The position numbers were made by a program, and so were the translations under genes. From contig CM043791.1 in NCBI GenBank assembly GCA_023974075.1, positions 2,202,009 to 2,266,008 of the forward strand: 64,000 bases of DNA. Reading direction: 5' to 3'. Under the pieces are notes generated by a model. That model was not told where the DNA came from. It did not search any database and saw nothing but the letters and a program-made list of their open reading frames with translations. Below, piece by piece: positions 21,338-31,985 of the stretch (the first letter of the stretch is position 1; each line of letters begins with the position of its first letter). The stretch comes from Chaenocephalus aceratus. Lineage: Eukaryota > Chordata > Actinopteri > Perciformes > Channichthyidae.

Positions 21338-23692
21338 GGGTAAAAGTTCTGGAGATAGAGCGGGGAGCCGCTCTACCATCCAGCCCATCAATTACCCATA
21401 GACCACACACAAATCCCCATGACAGTTTTGATTTGAGTAGGCACATAACATTAGTCCTTATGAGTCCGTTAGTCCTTAAAGGGTCCTTATGAGTTCGTTA
21501 GTCCTTGAGAGGTCAAACATTTTCTTTAAGGGGAAATGTTTGATTTTTAGTTGGGGGGGGGTGTTACGTCCCTGGTCGTTATGACCCTGGTTGTTATGTG
21601 TATTGTGTGTAGAGATTTTTGTGTTCAGAGATTTGTTTGTTTTTGTGGGTTGTTGCACTTATTTGTTAAAAATAAAACTTTGGTAATTACATTTAGGCTA
21701 CCAAACGGCATTCACTGTCTCATTGTCTATGTTCTTGGGAGAGGGAAAAGAGGAGAGAGTGCACATTTTATGCTGCGCTTAGGGTCCCATAGATCTGGGC
21801 GTAACAATTTGCGTCTGTAGATTTCTCCTAAATTCACCAAAAGTTAGCATTCTAACGTAACATAAAGTACCGCGACCGCTGTGTGCACCATGTCAACAGA
21901 GGTATCGTTGGAAAGCTGTGTCTCTCCTGCACAATCTCATCGGATCCAAATATGGTCATTTCCTTTGTATCAGTAAACAATCGTGAAAGTACAAAGGGGT
22001 CTTAAACCAAGAAACAAAATCTCATTGGCTGGTGTCAATTTCTGACAACGTGATTCGTTCAGATGCGTCACGTGGTGTGCTAAAACACTTCCTGGTTAGC
22101 TTTCCGCTAGAAATTGAAATGGCAAAAGAACGGCGAAAAAAACGTTCACAGACAATACAACAATTGTCACTTGCACGAAGCAAGGTTATACAAAAAACAA
22201 ATGACCCCGAACATGAAATACCTTCACGGAGTGCGTCGATGCGCAAGCTGTCATCCAAACAACAGGAGGGTTTAGCTAGCGCCTCACTGCAATCTTTAAA
22301 GGTCGTTTTCTCAAAATGAATTTGTTCTCCTACTCTGAGTCCGAAATGTCAACTTCAGTAGCACGTAGATACACCAAACCTTCCAGTTATATTCCTATCA
22401 ATATTATGAAGTCTTTTACAGAAGGGTTTGTTCATATATCATTCATAGCCTGAATTATATAACATTTTATACCTAAAAACATGGCCAAAAATGATATTTT
22501 AGGGCTGTTGACAGTATTTTCTGATTTATGGAGGGATACAAAGAGATATCCAAAATCCCTTCAGTAAAAGCCTTGGATACTAATATGACTACAAAATGAA
22601 ACAAGAATTTTGAACCTGGCTTTATCCAAAGTTGAGATTTCGGTTCCTGAAATGTGTTAAAATATGCGCATATTTAATGAGATAATGGCTCATTTGCATA
22701 TTTAATTTCAGAAAACTTGTAATACAAAAAACAATTGCCTTATTGTAAGTAATTAACTGGAGACATTTCTAGTTGATATCTTTAAGTTAAAAAAATTACC
22801 CTATTCGGATGTCTCGCCTTAAAAAACAAGTGCCACCACCTCCTAATGGTCACCCATTTAAATCAGTGATGACCTGAAATTTAGAAATGTTATTTAAAGT
22901 AGAAACATATCTGCCATGAGTGAAAATTCCTAAATTGAGCTACAAACCATTAATGAAATTACTTCTGTTTTTAAAGCCTTGGTAAAGGAGGTAGTAATTG
23001 TTACATGTTCGGACACCCAAGGTTCCACACACTGTTAAAGGGGTTAGCATAGTTCTTTATGTAGACCAGAATGGAAGATAAATTAGTATAATGAGTTAGT
23101 GATATTCCACTGGTTTTCACACCATTTCAGGGACTTTATCACTGCATTAGAACAGACCACCCAAAGGTACTGAAGTAGGAACTTTTAAGTGATGAAATTC
23201 TACAACTGTTGTAACTGACCAGAAATGTACCTTTTAAGGTATGAAAGGAGTACATTTCTCATGAGGAAACAAATGCTAGCAGAACAAGACGACCCACCCC
23301 CATATACAGAGATGGATGTAAATGATGAGATTGTTTAAATCAGGGGTGGGGAACCTCCGGCCCCCGGGCCGTGTACGGCCCGCGAGACAATTTGGTACGG
23401 CCCTCGAGGTAATTTATAAACACACGCAAAAAAGAAAAGAAATCTAGACCGCAAAAAAAATTAAACAAGCGAGTGCCTGTTTTTCCTGACCAAGGTCAGG
23501 GTCCTTGAACACAACACGAGCCTAACGTGTCATCACGTGGTATATGTCTCGTCTGACAGGGGTGTAGTTCTGACGGAGAGCACCAGAACGTGGCTCGGCA
23601 CTTCAGATAAGGAGCCGTCAGGCCCGGTTCCAGAACAAAATGACTAAGGGTGCATCTGAGATTAGAGAGGGTGCAGTGGTAAAGTGCTATTT

Positions 23693-24064
23693 TTATAAGT
23701 GGGGAGTGGACCTAACACCCTCTATGGGGGTCCTCACTTCCTCTGGGGGGGGTCCGAGGGCATGCTCCCCCGGGAAGATTTTTTTTTTAAATATTGAAGT
23801 TAAAAGCATCAATCTGGTGCACTTTGAGAGCAACATTAAGAGATCTATGGATCTATGTGCTCTTTGCTTGATCATGCCTTCCCAGTACCTTATCACGTAG
23901 CCTATAAGAGCATGGCGCCAGTTGTTGCAGCCAGTTGTGGTGAAGGCATCTGACTTACTTGAACCGAAATGTCTACATGCATAGCAGAAGATGGCATCTT
24001 TTTTACATGAATATTCCAGCCAATCTCTGTTTTGAAACCATGAGCTGCAAAATGAGCACCTCAC
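23693..24064 (-). pseudogene. hAT transposase fragment with TTF-type zinc finger
   Basis: The N-terminal half of this 123-residue frame has the TTF zinc-finger layout found at the start of many vertebrate hAT transposases and of ZMYM-like proteins: FCSSWFQNRDWLEYS, then KDAIFCYACRHF, then a GCNNWRHAL tail. Residues after about 65 are not coding-like (they run through a repeat shared with other copies in this window), and no RNase-H-fold catalytic or dimerisation domain follows. It is a remnant, not a functional enzyme. Confidence 0.65.
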
Positions 24065-24528
24065 CCCACTGTACAGGCGAGTTGGGTACTTTTTTAAATA
24101 TACCTGGGCAGGCTCTGTTTTGCGAGGTCCTCTGGCACTTGCGGACTGCCGAGGGGTGGCGGTGTTTGGGGTAACGAAGACGGCTGTGGCTGCTCCGCCT
24201 CTGTGGGCGAGGCGGGCAAAGCCGGCGAGTCGGGCAGGAGGACGTTAGTGTCCACGACAGTAACGTAATGTCCCCATGATCTGAACTGTTATTACCTGCA
24301 GTAGATGCAGTGTATGCTGGTGATAAGGGCTGGTTGTTTTAACCATTTTCTGATCCATCTTTGACTGCTGTGTAAGCACCTTGCAGATGATGAATGTGCA
24401 GCGCCACAGGTCACGCGCACCTGACATAATAACGTTACTTACCGTTTAAATTGATCAAATAAATGCAGCAGACAATGTTATTCAACCACAATTACAATTT
24501 ATTTTATTTCAACTATATTCTTCTACTT

Positions 24529-24563
24529 CTTCTTCTTCTTCTTCTTCTTATTATTATTATTAT
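24529..24563. repeat. (TTC)n(TTA)n microsatellite
   Basis: Compound trinucleotide tract within the nested hAT. Confidence 0.9.
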
Positions 24564-25484
24564 TACTATTGTTAGTAATAGTAAAATGTAATATTTTTCA
24601 CTTTTAATTTTTTTCACTTTTAATTTTTCAAATGAGGGTGCATAACGACTCAACTGAGGGTGCAATGCACCCTTATGCACCCCCGTAGAACCGGGCCTGG
24701 GAGCCGTACACATACACATGCCGCAGTTTTTGCGTGGCTGTGTCTTTAGTTGAAAGCCCAGTGGCGATCTGTTCATCTGTCATACTGATCATACTGTCAA
24801 TAGCTTTGTTGTTATTAGCATCTGGTTAGCTAGCTATGCTAACGAATATAAGAAGCTTTTTCTACAACCAGTGAGATAAAGGCACATCTTTATATGATCA
24901 TTATAGTTATAAAAAAAATAAGAGAATAAAGTAAACAGGTATAAAATACTATATGACAGTAAAAAAAAGTTGTTATTAATAAACAAGAATACAGTTTGAA
25001 AGGAGAGTGATTTTTAAAATATCCATAAAGAAAAAGTAAATATGCTCACAGTTCTGTTTCATATGGGTGTTGAGAGATTATCCATAGATCTCTTAATGTT
25101 GCTCTCAAAGTGCACCAGATTGATGCTTTTAACTTCAACATTTAAAAAAAAATCTTCCCGGGGGGAGGTTAGGTCCCCCCCCCCACTTAAATCATGTCCA
25201 CATGGATAGGAAACTAAATACATTTGCACACATCTTGTGTCCATATCTTTCTGTTTTGGTGGTCATGCCACAACCGTGCACGTGCATGCATGCGTGAGTC
25301 ATGGTGAGATATCTGGATTAAGAGGTTGCTTTTTCTTTGCACAGCATGAAAGAAAGAAGAAATGAATGGGCTGTGATTTTAGTTTTTTTAAGCAGAGGTC
25401 AATAATTTGTACGGCCCTCGGAGGATGTTGAACAAATTTAAATGGCCCTTGAGAGGAAAAAGGTTCCCCACCCCTGGTTTAAAT

Positions 25485-26005
25485 GATATGGATGTTCAAT
25501 GATGAGATTGTTTAAAGAATGTCCAAATGATGTGATACTTCTAATGATCCAAATGATGTGATACTTCTAATGATCCAAATTATGTGATACTTCTAATGAT
25601 GAAATCATTAGAATGAATAACCATCTACAAAGTAGTAGTATTATTTTATTTTTTTATACTTTGTAAAAACAAGTGCCTTAACACTGAATGTGGTATAGGA
25701 ACGATTTCTGTGAAAGGAGAGAGCAAGAAATGTTCTGATACCAAGCTAATTGCTGCTATTTTTAAGAGTGATATTGAATGTTAACACTAGAAGTTATGCA
25801 CAAAGAAAAACTTTTATGTTGAAGACCAACCAATGTATTTTTTTGTATTTCTGATGACAGTTGTTGAACCATTTCCATTTTTGATTGTATGTTTTTGATA
25901 TGACTTATGTACTATGCAAAGTTCAGATGAAGAACTCATTGATTTCAGTATTACTATACCTTAAAGGGTCTGTAAGGAGGGATTGTAAGAAATTAAAATC
26001 AATAT
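25485..26005. other. Intergenic DNA with a 26-bp tandem repeat
   Basis: A unit around GATGTGATACTTCTAATGAT is repeated three times at about 25525-25603. No gene seen in the rest. Confidence 0.6.
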
Positions 26006-26009
26006 TTAA

Positions 26010-27580
26010 CCTGTTAAGCACTGAGCCTGTTTTTCAGGTCTCAGGCTCAAAAATGACATTCCCAGAACCAATGACCATATCTTCACTTCTAAAAGGGTTA
26101 AATTAATAATCTTTTTTCTCAAAGCAAGGTTACACCTGTGAGTTGGATGTAGAAGTGTCAGAATCAATATAGATGATTTTTATTTTAAAGAAAATCCAGA
26201 TTGAACATAGTAAAAAACTGTAAATTATAGTGTCCGTCCAAAAGTAATTTTTTACTTATAGTGAAAACTACCCTTGAATGAGGGTAAGGTAGACTAAAAG
26301 CTTTAGGAATCCAAAGTACAACATATAAGTACCCTGTATCAAGATTGATGCAAAACAAGTGACATTTTACCTTTTTAGAGAGATTTAGCAACAAAAAAAC
26401 ACTTCTGGGGCCATTTGGTTGGATCACTTGGTCGATTTTGACGAATGAAATCTCTTTATAACCGCTAGAGCCAATGGAATCGAGGGGAAGTTCTACACAC
26501 ACCGACACATGAACAAATAAGGAGTGAGAGTGATGCGTAGCCAAAACCGGAAGCTGCATACACTGGTGGCTACCATTAGCAGCTAACTATTTTGCTCCAA
26601 TTTTTACATAAAAATGGAATTATGGATTATAAACAATTGCTTCAAAGCCACAGAAACATTATTAACCTATGGATCAACCGATTCAGACGCTTTTTTTCTC
26701 GTAATGCCATTGAACACGTATTTTGATCAGATTGACAGCTACGGTGAGACGATCTCCCGTAAAAGCTCCGTAAAGGTACGTGTTGTGATGTCTGTGTTTG
26801 CTTCCCCTGTCGCGAGTTCGGATCGCTTAGTGATGATACTATACTTAAATAATCTGTGCAGTCTCAGCTTTAATCGTGCAGTTTCGATAAGTAATTGACA
26901 AAAAGTGCAAAAGTGTATCTTTCAGTAACCTTTTGAGATAATTAAGCATCAATCTGTCAAATGTTCAAAACAGCCTTGTTTCACTGAAATAGCCTCAAAA
27001 TGACAAACTGCCATTAAGAGTCCGATTCTTAACAAAGATCTACTCACACAAAGTACTTCATTATCTACTTTTCAGCTTTTAAACACAAAAGTGCATCTTT
27101 CAGTAACGTTCTGAGAGAACTTAAGCATAAATCTGTCAAATGTTCAAAACAGCCTTGTTTCACTGAAATAGCCTCAAAATCACAAACTGCCATTAAGAGT
27201 CAGATGCTTAACGAAATCTACTAAAACAGAGTCCTTTCAAGGTAGTGGTCAGCTTTTAAACACACAAGTGTATCTTTCAGTAACTCTCTGAGAGAATTTA
27301 AGCATAAATCTGTCAAATGTTCAAAACAGCCTTGTTTCACTGAAATAGCGTCAACATGACAAACTGCCATTAAGAGTCAGATGCTAATTCAGAGGCTTGG
27401 TATTACCCTTGTGTTTTGTTTTGGTAAAAATGGTTCATATCTTCAGTTATCTGAGATTCTTCCCGTTAATCTGGTGCTACACATTAATAGTTTCATAAAT
27501 GTTAAGAAGCCCTGAGACACAGTCTCGAAAGAAAACTGTGGGGGGGGGGGTCCACTGGGGGGACCGCCGTGCTTAAGAGG
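26010..27580 (-). mobile_element. piggyBac-like element, complete ends, non-coding
   Basis: The ends CCTGTTAAGCAC and GTGCTTAAGAGG are imperfect inverted repeats beginning CCT as in piggyBac. TTAA flanks both sides (26006-26009, 27581-27584). Strand is set to match the two fragments at 3175-3603 and 11225-12245, which run on the plus strand. A subterminal hairpin-like segment (GAGCCTGTTTTTCAGGTCTC) lies inside the left end. No transposase frame. Confidence 0.82.
26890..27400. repeat. 178-bp tandem repeat, three units
   Basis: CAAATGTTCAAAACAGCC recurs at about 26958, 27137 and 27313, within longer blocks that also share CTTGTTTCACTGAAATAGC and CAAACTGCCATTAAGAGTC. It lies inside the piggyBac-like element. 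Confidence 0.9.
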
Positions 27581-27584
27581 TTAA

Positions 27585-29084
27585 TGATGTAATTTAGTTT
27601 AAACCATAGACTGTATATATAAAGGTTTAAACATACAGTAATCGTAACACTTTTATTGTGAAACGTCTAACGTTGATGCTAACGTTTATTTTTGAAAAGC
27701 TATTCCGGAAGAAGTCTCCGCTTGACATCCGGTTTTACGTAAAACACGATTAGAGCCGTTAAAATGCATAAATACAAAGTCATGAAAGAGAGTAGGAGGA
27801 GAAGAGCCGTGTGGAGTTAGGTAATGAATATACAACGTCTAAATCCTCTGTTATGCGCGATATCGGACACAGAAGATCGAGGGGGAGGTCCCCCTGCATC
27901 GCCAGCCGGCATTGAAAAGGAGGAGCCGACGGAGGATATATAAAGAGGGGGAGAGCGTTGTTGGGCCCTTCTCCTTCGCTGCACACCCGGGAACACAGCT
28001 GCAGCTGCGCTCCCCTCCACCACCTTCTGTTTGTTTCATTACCACGCTATTTAATTAAAGTAACCAATTTGAAATTGGAATTAGAGTTTGCGTTAGTCGG
28101 TAATTACCGGACTATGACCGGTAAAACATGCTGAAGACCAGCAAATCTAAATCTCTCCGTTCAAAGTGTCCGGTCAAAATAATTTCTCCTTAGCGCAATA
28201 CCGCATCAGTTGCGCAACTTGCGCCACTTATGTGACAGACAAAAGAGTATGTGACAGACAAGAATAGTCAATTATAATGTCTAACACTTAATAAAGGAAG
28301 AGATGTCCTGTATGGGTTGATTGTGCGTTGATCTGTTGGTAATGCCTCGGGGTTCCGGTGGGCACTGCGCTATACTTTGCGGCCTCACCCGGTGCATAGC
28401 GACGCTTATTGTTTAGGTGTCTTTTAATAAGCAGGTAGTCCTATCATTAGCTAGAACTAGCTGGATCTGATCGATATGGACATAAACACGAGTAAAGTCT
28501 AATCTGACGGGAGAGAGAGATCAGCTGCTGCTGACGAGTCGACACGCAGCTCTGCATAATCACATGCAGCGGGTGAGCGGAACAAAACACACATTTCAGG
28601 TTAGAATATCACACGTAGCTATTTTAATTACCTCTCAAACTACCTAAACTAGATATGTTTAGTCTTACTGTCGGGTCACTCATTACTGATCCGCGAGCTG
28701 CATGATACTGGCGGGCTGTCAGGAGAGGGAGAGAACAACTGAAACCAAAATCATTTACAGACATATGTAAAAATCTCTCATACACACATGTGAAATGCTC
28801 ACACACACACACACACACGCACACACACACACACACACACAACAGCGTTGCAGTCGGGAAGAAAAGCAATGTGGAGGGGAGCTCACCACTTCATAAGGAG
28901 TTTAACCGTGACACTTTTCGAAATCCCGTTTGTGTCCCCCCACTTTACAAATAGGCCTATGTTTATTATTATTTTTTTAACGCAAGCCGTCATCGCCACG
29001 GAGGAGCACTCAGCCTCTGTGAGCGAGAGAGACAGAGAGCGAGAGAGAGAGAGCACACCTTTATCTATTTAATATAGCCTAGTT
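27585..29084. other. Intergenic DNA with a TATA-like segment and microsatellites
   Basis: No gene supported. GGATATATAAAGAGG at 27934-27948 followed by C-rich sequence could be a core promoter, for example of a solo LTR, but I cannot fix TG/CA termini or a duplication. CA (28799-28842) and GA (29017-29053) tracts are present. Confidence 0.45.
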
Positions 29085-29669
29085 GTAAGAAATGTAGTAA
29101 GAAATCATTCCAATGTGTAGGACAGTACAAATAATAAAACAGTTTAAAAGGGGAGTGATTAGTAAAATATGCATAAATAAAAAGAAAAAATGCTAACTAG
29201 GTAACATAAGATAAGAATAAACCAGTTTAAATTATTTGTTATTGGTTGTGATGATATTCTAAAGATGTTTGGATTATTGAAAAGTATACAGCTCCTTTCA
29301 TCTGAGTGTTGAGAGCTGTATCCATAAATTCATTTTGTGCTCAAAGTGCACCAGATTGATGCATTTCACTTCAACTTTTTAAAAAAAATCTTCCCGAGGG
29401 TGCATGCCCCCGGACCCCCTAGAGGAGGTGAGGTCCACCCCCAAATAAAGCAGGTTAAAATGATTAAATTGAATACATTTTCTTGTAGTAAACACTGAAA
29501 ACTGGTCCCACAGACCCAAACAGTACACAAAGGTTAAAGGTAAGCATATAATAATGTTCAAATGTGCTAAATATATACACTGCAAAAACAAAGAGGAGTA
29601 AAAGTAGCTCACGACTTGTTTTTATTTTTTGAAAGTAGCTCTCATCCTAAAAAAGGTTGGAGACCCCTG
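29085..29669. mobile_element. hAT element, right-end fragment
   Basis: It shares 24890-25240 and 35330-35640 sequence (AAGTGCACCAGATTGATGC and CTTCCCG blocks) and ends GGTTGGAGACCCCTG at 29669, a classic Charlie-like right terminus. No matching left terminus or duplicated TTGTAGAA is found upstream, so it is 5' truncated. A second lone right end, TTTGAGAACCACTG, follows at about 29781-29794. Confidence 0.6.
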
Positions 29670-29830
29670 TTGTAGAACGATACATTTGACAATTTTAAGC
29701 TTGGCCTACCATTTTATTGGAGCGATGAGGAACAGGTGGGGCTTGAAAAGGCCCATCTGTTCAAAGTGGGGAATGACAGAAAAAGTTTGAGAACCACTGG
29801 TATAGCCTAACTGGATGGTCCTCACTTAGT

Positions 29831-30345
29831 ATGCGTAGGATAAAGCATTGGTTTTTATTAATGTATAAAGCCATTTTAGGTAAGCTTCCACTCTACATAT
29901 GTGCCAGATTTGCTCCAGTTTGTGACTCTCACAGCTTCAGATCCAGTGCCTGGATACGGTTCCAGGTTCCTGCCGTGCGGACTGAGGCTGGAAAAAGGAG
30001 TACTTTTTATTATGGTCCTTGGTCTTGGAATAACCTTCAATCACGCCTCAAACTGACGGCACTTGTCCCTATAGCCGGTTTTAAATTGAAGTTGTCTGAG
30101 GTCCTTACCACCAGCTGCTCTTGCAGTAATAAGTAGTGTACCTTTCTTACTGTCCTAATGTGCACAATGTAGTGACTGCTTTTCATCTTTTTGTTTACTT
30201 AGTTGTGTTCATTTGATATGTCTGTGTTATATGTAATAATGTGTAACGTTGCTGCCTTTTGGCCAGGTCAGCATTGTAAATGAGATTTTATCTCAATGCT
30301 TTTTATCTGGTTAAATAAAGGTTAAATAAAACAATAAAACAATAG
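29831..30345 (+). pseudogene. LINE reverse-transcriptase C-terminal fragment with 3' tail
   Basis: The 101-residue frame (29831-30136) ends the second ORF of a non-LTR element related to the one at 61190-64000: IKHWFLLMYKAILGKLPLYIC here corresponds to LSHWYFFIYKAMLDKLPSYIC there, and YGPWSWNNLQ to APLTWNSLQ. It is followed by a 3' UTR with GAGATTTTATCTCAATGC and a GGTTAAATAAA repeat tail (30310-30340). This is the usual 5'-truncated product of target-primed reverse transcription. Confidence 0.8.
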
Positions 30346-30726
30346 CTTCCCACTGCTCATGGTACTAGGATGGGTTAAAAGCAGAGAACAAATGTCACTG
30401 TGTGCTGTGTGCTCTGCATGTGTGACCAGTGGCGGCGCCAGAGATTTTCTCTAGGGGGTGCTGTGGGGTAGCTTGACGTTTCATAGAGGGTGCTCAAACA
30501 TTAAGGGTTTCCAATTAATGCACCAGCGCTACAGTTGAATTTTCTACTGCAACACTCCCCACACACACACACAGGGGACACGAATCCTTTGATTCAGTTC
30601 ACTTTAAAGGCCCTGACACACCAACCCGATTTTGGGAGTCAGAAGCCGTCAGAGGCTGTCGGGCATTCGCGGCGCCGTAGTCAGGTTGGTGTGTCCCGCA
30701 CCGTCGACCGTGACACGCCTTATTTG

Positions 30727-30792
30727 GACTGCCAGACCCGATGCATGGCCGATTCAACATGTTGAATCGGCCATGCATCGGGTCTGGCAGTC
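30727..30792. repeat. Perfect 66-bp palindrome
   Basis: 33-bp arms meet with no spacer at AACA|TGTT (30759/30760). Arms run from GACTGCCAGACC to its complement GGTCTGGCAGTC. It would extrude as a cruciform or a loopless hairpin. Confidence 0.95.
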
Positions 30793-30921
30793 GGACCAAA
30801 TAATCACTCTGATTGGCTGTTCAGCTAGCGAATCAGTGCATGAGAAGCGAAGCGGAAGTGAGGGACGTAAACAAACGATTTAAGAAGGCACACACAGACT
30901 GCTATTCATTTTCATCTCATC

Positions 30922-31013
30922 ATGGCGATCTGGAATGATGCAAACGAAGACCTGCTCATCACCTTGATCCAGGAGAGGCCAGCTCTGTATGATATTACGG
31001 AGAAAAGATACTC
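30922..31013 (+). pseudogene. MADF-domain exon remnant
   Basis: ATGGCGATCTGG opens a frame reading MAIWNDANEDLLITLIQERP then ALYDITEKRYS, the start of a MADF domain (a Myb/SANT-like DNA-binding fold: acidic lead, LI..I, RPALYD). The frame stops soon after. In PIF/Harbinger elements such a protein helps nuclear import and end recognition. Only the first helix or so is left. Confidence 0.65.
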
Positions 31014-31689
31014 TTCTTCTTCTCTGTCTTCCGGTTGTTGCCTCTTTTGAATGACGAATACACACTACCGCCGCCTGCTGGTAAGGAGAGTTATTGCCAC
31101 TCACGCACTGAAGTCGGTGCGGTGTGTTCCCGTGCGACACATGGCCAAAACGCAGGAGAACACGGCCAGGCAACAGCCGACTTCAGCGTCGGCTAGTCCT
31201 CTGGTGACTGCTTGGTGTGTCAGGGCCTTTAAGATTCGTTCACCGGTTCGCGAACGACTTCTGGTGATTTGCACGTTCGCGAACGATTCATCTTAGTACT
31301 TAATTCGTTCAGTGAGTCTTCACTACTGCCGAAGTCCGTCCAAGAAGTTTGCTGGTGTAAAATGTATGATATTAAAACACATTTTACACCTCACCTTGTT
31401 GCCCCATAAATTATGCTCTGGGAATAGGCTACATATTATTTAAGAAATATAATTGGCCATTGTTAAATCTCATAAATGTGTGCCTGACTATACGATGTAT
31501 TACAGCAGGCTAGCACGTTATACTTTCAAACCCATGCACGTACTATGTGGCCTAATTAAATCCCAAAGCATTAAATTCCATTTGGTCGAATTCAAAGTGA
31601 ATAAAAAAATATATCCTCTACATCGGTGACGATTTATTCATATTCTATGTACCATAGACTGTATGTACCCATCTATGTTTACCTTTAGC

Positions 31690-31985
31690 TAGCTGCTAAG
31701 CTAGTGGGACGCTACGGAGCCCTCTGAAGCTTTTAGGGCCGACAGGGAGAGGAGAATGTCCCGCTAACGCTGTGTGTGTGTGTTTCACATTAGCGGGACG
31801 CTATGGAGCTCAGGTATCCGCCCTCTGAAGCTTTTAGGGCCGACAGGGGGAGGAGAATACAACGCTGTGTGTATTTATCGCTAAGCTAGCGGCTAAGCTA
31901 ACTGGATGCTACGGTTCAGGTATCCGTCCTCTGAGGCATTTATGGCGGACAGGTTGAGGAGGATGTCCCGCTCCTGTGTGTGTGT
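31690..31985. repeat. Imperfect tandem repeat, three ~100-bp units
   Basis: Blocks CCTCTGAAGCTTTTAGGGC, GCCGACAGGG and GATGTCCCGCT recur with divergence. Part of the hAT interior. Confidence 0.8.

Larger units (their letters stand above)
20405..21806 (+). mobile_element. Short LTR retroelement with tRNA-Pro-like primer site
   Basis: LTR1 (20405-21019) and LTR2 (21562-21806) both start TGTTACG and end GGGCGTAACA. A 5-bp duplication ATTTG lies at 20400-20404 and 21807-21811. Right after LTR1, TTGGGGGCTCGTCCG (from 21024) matches the well-known retroviral tRNA-Pro primer site. A G-run polypurine tract (21551-21561) precedes LTR2. The 540-bp interior is far too short for gag-pol, so the copy is deleted internally. 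LTR2 is 370 bp shorter than LTR1, its deletion falling at an AGATTT repeat. Confidence 0.88.
20246..22818 (+). mobile_element. TTAA-target DNA transposon, interrupted by an LTR element
   Basis: Ends GGCGAGACAT and ATGTCTCGCC are perfect 10-bp inverted repeats, flanked by TTAA at 20242-20245 and 22819-22822. The empty site is seen at about 57225 in copy B of the host repeat. Without the nested LTR element it is about 1.17 kb. Kolobok or piggyBac superfamily; the ends lack the piggyBac CC. The only ORF is a 66-codon Lys/Arg/Ser-rich frame from ATG 22119 (MAKERRKKRSQ), with no recognised transposase domain. Confidence 0.85.
20080..23110 (+). repeat. Dispersed repeat (copy A), split by a TTAA transposon
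   Basis: 20080-20245 plus 22819-23110 is collinear, on the opposite strand, with 56940-57400 inside the second DIRS copy. Shared blocks include CCACCCTGCAG, CACCACCTCCTAATGG, GAAATTACTTCTGTTTTTA and TTGTTACATGTTC. In copy B the two halves are directly joined, so copy B is the unoccupied version of the TTAA insertion. Nature unknown: copy B has a 74-residue minus-strand open frame here (56847-57071) that is broken in copy A. Confidence 0.75.
23619..24699 (-). mobile_element. hAT element nested inside the 23341-25476 hAT
   Basis: The perfect 12-bp inverted ends CAGGCCCGGTTC and GAACCGGGCCTG are flanked by identical octamers GGAGCCGT (23611-23618, 24700-24707). GGGTGCA-rich subterminal repeats lie inside both ends. 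It carries a transposase remnant on the minus strand and a TTC/TTA microsatellite (24529-24563). Confidence 0.92.
23341..25476. mobile_element. hAT element (Charlie-like ends) containing a second hAT
   Basis: The inverted ends CAGGGGTGGGGAACCTC and GGTTCCCCACCCCTG pair closely. The 8-bp duplication GTTTAAAT is identical on both sides (23333-23340, 25477-25484). GGCCCGCGAG-type subterminal sequence is typical of Charlie-like hATs. The nested element at 23619-24699 accounts for half the length. A segment at 24890-25240 is shared with 29085-29560 and 35330-35640. No transposase ORF of its own remains. Confidence 0.9.
30608..31228 (+). mobile_element. PIF/Harbinger-like non-autonomous element
   Basis: Ends AGGCCCTGACACACCAA and TTGGTGTGTCAGGGCCT are perfect inverted repeats. 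TTAA (or a 3-bp TAA) is duplicated at 30604-30607 and 31229-31232. A MADF-type exon remnant inside supports Harbinger, whose second protein often carries a Myb/MADF domain. The central 66 bp are a perfect palindrome. Confidence 0.8.

Noticed and set aside
22032..22319. 95-residue ORF as a host gene
   Set aside because: It lies inside a delimited TTAA transposon and shows no known domain; kept only as a remark under that element.
27934..27948. TATA box of a host gene
   Set aside because: No first exon or ORF follows; noted only as a TATA-like motif in an intergenic stretch.
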